Shown here: positions 62,421 through 64,000 of the stretch, in pieces
Layout: each line of letters starts with the position of its first letter
Numbering within the stretch: the first letter of the stretch is position 1
Assembly: GCA_012719495.1 (NCBI GenBank)
Contig: JAAYAG010000139.1
Coordinates: 1-64,000 of the forward strand
DNA length: 64,000 bases
Reading direction: 5' to 3'
DNA from: Bacteroidales bacterium
GTDB taxonomy: Bacteria > Bacteroidota > Bacteroidia > Bacteroidales > Prolixibacteraceae
The notes under the pieces: model-generated
Told to the model about the DNA's origin: nothing
What the model saw: only the letters and a program-made list of their open reading frames with translations
The model's database searches: none
Program-made: the position numbers and the translations under genes

Positions 62421-63456
62421 GTGTCAGGATTTTTTTGTTAAATGATTCTTTCGATCTATCAAGAAATTTTATTTCGATTGGAATATAGTACACAAAACCG
62501 GTAAAATCGGGCGGCAGATTTTTTACTGCTTTAATTCTCACCATATCTTTTTCGGTTGTGATGATAATTTTTCGAGGGTTCTCGATTTTGTTATACTCTT
62601 CTTTTAGTTGTTCTATATCGCTTAATTTAAATGAATGATGGTCGGGGTAGCTACGATGGATTATTTTGCCGACTTGTTTCTCAACATATTCAACAAGGGG
62701 CGCGGGGTTTCCTATTCCGGTAACTAACACAACGGTGTATCTGTGTAAGTCGTCGCTAAAAAGGGAAAGTCCTTTCTCGGCCGGAGTAATTTCACCATAG
62801 TGAATACTGGTGAAGAACAGATTTTGATATGGCCTTATATCAAGTTTATTCTTGTAAATGCGTTGTTCTATGGGCTGCAAATGATCCGGGCATTTAGTTA
62901 CCACGATAAAGTTGGCTCGGTGGAACGCCTTTAACGATTCGCGCAAACGACCATATGGCAGGAAAGTATCTTCGAAAACAGGTTGGGTATAATCGAGCAA
63001 TAGCATGTTGATGCTAGGTTCTACGCGGCGGTGTTGGAAAGCATCGTCGAGAATAATCACATCTTTATTAATTGTTGGGTCTTCGATAAGTTTTCGAATT
63101 CCTTTTCGCCGGTTTTCACAAACGGCAACTGCAATTTCTGGAAATTTTTGTTTTATCTGAACCGGTTCATCGCCAATGTCGAAAAGGGTAGAGTTCATTG
63201 TTGCCAGCAAATATCCTTTGGTTTTGCGCTTATAACCACGGCTGAGGAAGGCAACAGAAAATTCTTTTTTTAGTAATGAAATAATATATTCGGCGTGAGG
63301 GGTTTTACCAGTACCTCCCACAGTTATGTTTCCCACCGAAATAATAGGCAGTTTGAAGTCGCTCGATTTCAGAATTTTTGAATCGTACATAAAATTCCGG
63401 AACGATACGACCAGTCGGTAAATCAGCGATAAAGGGTATAAAAAAAGTTTAATCAT
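62377..63456 (-). CDS. lpxK: Tetraacyldisaccharide 4'-kinase
   Basis: 359 residues from ATG 63456; the open frame to 63561 crosses a terminator and is not coding. LpxK phosphorylates the lipid A precursor at the 4' position. The N-terminal membrane-associated helix (MIKLFLYPLSLIYRL) is followed by the P-loop ISVGNITVGGTGKTPHAEYI and the RGYKRKT, DEPVQIKQKFP, ILDDAFQHRRV blocks of the family. It is the first gene of lpxK-punA-prsW. Shares the lipid A pathway with the LpxL-type gene at 58904. Confidence 0.95.
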   Translation of the reverse strand: MIKLFLYPLSLIYRLVVSFRNFMYDSKILKSSDFKLPIISVGNITVGGTGKTPHAEYIISLLKKEFSVAFLSRGYKRKTKGYLLATMNSTLFDIGDEPVQIKQKFPEIAVAVCENRRKGIRKLIEDPTINKDVIILDDAFQHRRVEPSINMLLLDYTQPVFEDTFLPYGRLRESLKAFHRANFIVVTKCPDHLQPIEQRIYKNKLDIRPYQNLFFTSIHYGEITPAEKGLSLFSDDLHRYTVVLVTGIGNPAPLVEYVEKQVGKIIHRSYPDHHSFKLSDIEQLKEEYNKIENPRKIIITTEKDMVRIKAVKNLPPDFTGFVYYIPIEIKFLDRSKESFNKKILTHVRENKSNSKFYKK

Positions 63457-63504
63457 TTTAAGTAAAATAGTTTCGTAAGTTACGAAGATGTAGGTAGTAT
63501 ACAA

Positions 63505-63535
63505 AAAAAAATCCCGCCGGAGCAGGATTTTTATA
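63505..63535 (-). terminator. Rho-independent terminator downstream of sppA
   Basis: Minus strand: AAAATCC ... GGATTTT with a long T tail, about 125 bases past the sppA stop and before lpxK. Confidence 0.75.
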
Positions 63536-63659
63536 ATGTATTTAACCCAGTTTTGATTCAAGTGTGTTTCGGGGGCTAAACCCGATAATTTTCAATGTTT
63601 CCTTTTTTTTTCGAAGCTACAATTGTTGATTTTCAGACTCAGGTTAACAATAGGCTTGA

Positions 63660-64000
63660 CTATTCAAGTTCAAGTCCATGAGGAATACGGGCCATAATGC
63701 CGCTGCTGTTCTTTATCGATTCGAGGCTTTTGTAATATTTAACTGCGCTGCCAAGTTCTTTTTCAAGGATAGACATTTTCATTTTTGTTGAAAAGCCTTT
63801 CATCAGTTCTTCTATCGGATCGGTTTCTTTTGGAAGTTTTACCACGCGATAAGTGTCGAGTTTCGCCATATTCTTTGCAATGGCAATGGCATCATCAAGG
63901 TTTCCAAGTTTGTCGACCAATCCTAATTTTAAAGCATTTTCGCCAGTCCAAACCCGGCCTTGCCCAATCGCATCAACCTGTTCGTAGGTCATATTCCTAC
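63660..64000 (-). CDS. sppA: Signal peptide peptidase SppA, C-terminal part (runs off the window)
   Basis: Only the last 113 or so codons are in the window; the frame stays open to base 64000. It has the SppA C-terminal signature AIGQGRVWTGENALKLGLVDKLGNLDDAIAIAKNMA, which follows the catalytic Lys/Ser core in the full protein, then an amphipathic tail ending RIPHGLELE. The enzyme is a membrane-bound serine protease that digests cleaved signal peptides. The missing N terminus and active site lie beyond the right edge. Confidence 0.88.
   Translation of the reverse strand, partial: RNMTYEQVDAIGQGRVWTGENALKLGLVDKLGNLDDAIAIAKNMAKLDTYRVVKLPKETDPIEELMKGFSTKMKMSILEKELGSAVKYYKSLESIKNSSGIMARIPHGLELE

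Overview
The window comes from a Bacteroidota chromosome, most likely a Bacteroidales/Marinilabiliales-type environmental fermenter. The evidence is moderately AT-rich DNA, -7 boxes of the TAnnTTTG type ahead of many genes with no Shine-Dalgarno in front of most starts, a C-terminal type IX secretion sorting domain on the 1168-residue CotH/lamin-tail protein, Bacteroidota-style lipoproteins, a long-form PurM next to prfA, and the mitochondrial-like acn-icd-gltA set. HydF (an [FeFe]-hydrogenase maturase) and an oxygen-sensitive class I fumarase fit an anaerobic or facultative life. This placement is inference; no rRNA gene is present.

Layout. 1-5.5 kb: DUF937 protein, an amphipathic helical protein, an orphan Hpt protein, gcvT and trxB. 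A compact region at 4.6-5.4 kb follows, with three previously uncalled membrane microproteins (26-30 residues). Two of them carry the same upstream arrangement: a TAnnTTTG box plus direct repeats with a 21-bp period that resemble LytTR-regulator sites. 5.5-17 kb: gltX, two paralogous barrel-like proteins, fumarase, a GH5 glycosidase, dnaK and a type B carboxylesterase. 17.0-20.2 kb is an accessory island: a decayed Bro-N gene, a Hanks-type kinase with an unassigned C-terminal half that starts at the decayed gene's breakpoint, a short element with 15-bp terminal inverted repeats, an intact Bro-N gene and a coding-like remnant. 20.3-27.5 kb: fabD, a lipoprotein, and the citrate-to-2-oxoglutarate operon acn-icd-gltA, with two copies of a dispersed-type repeat between acn and icd. 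27.9-29.4 kb: a secreted trypsin-fold protein that has lost all three catalytic residues. 29.5-41.4 kb is housekeeping: prfA, purM, a phospholipid operon (DUF2007-cdsA-psd-pssA), rsfS-ftsH, birA, pyrE, a Nudix hydrolase, a thioredoxin-like protein without its CxxC, and coaD. 41.7-52.4 kb: hydF and a DapB-like gene, an ABC exporter pair, lipoprotein, ppk2, a flavoprotein, DUF4159, rsmE, sixA and yfcE. 52.5-64 kb: mtaB, the CotH/T9SS protein, an inositol-monophosphatase-family gene, an LpxL-type acyltransferase, a GT2, PrsW, punA, lpxK and the C-terminal end of sppA.

The genes mostly form short operons closed by clear hairpin-plus-T terminators. Most of the window is ordinary core genome. The stretches worth a second look are the microprotein/LytTR-like region, the kinase/Bro-N island, the pseudoprotease and the facing promoter boxes between pyrE and the Nudix gene. 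No tRNA, rRNA, CRISPR array or complete IS element was seen.
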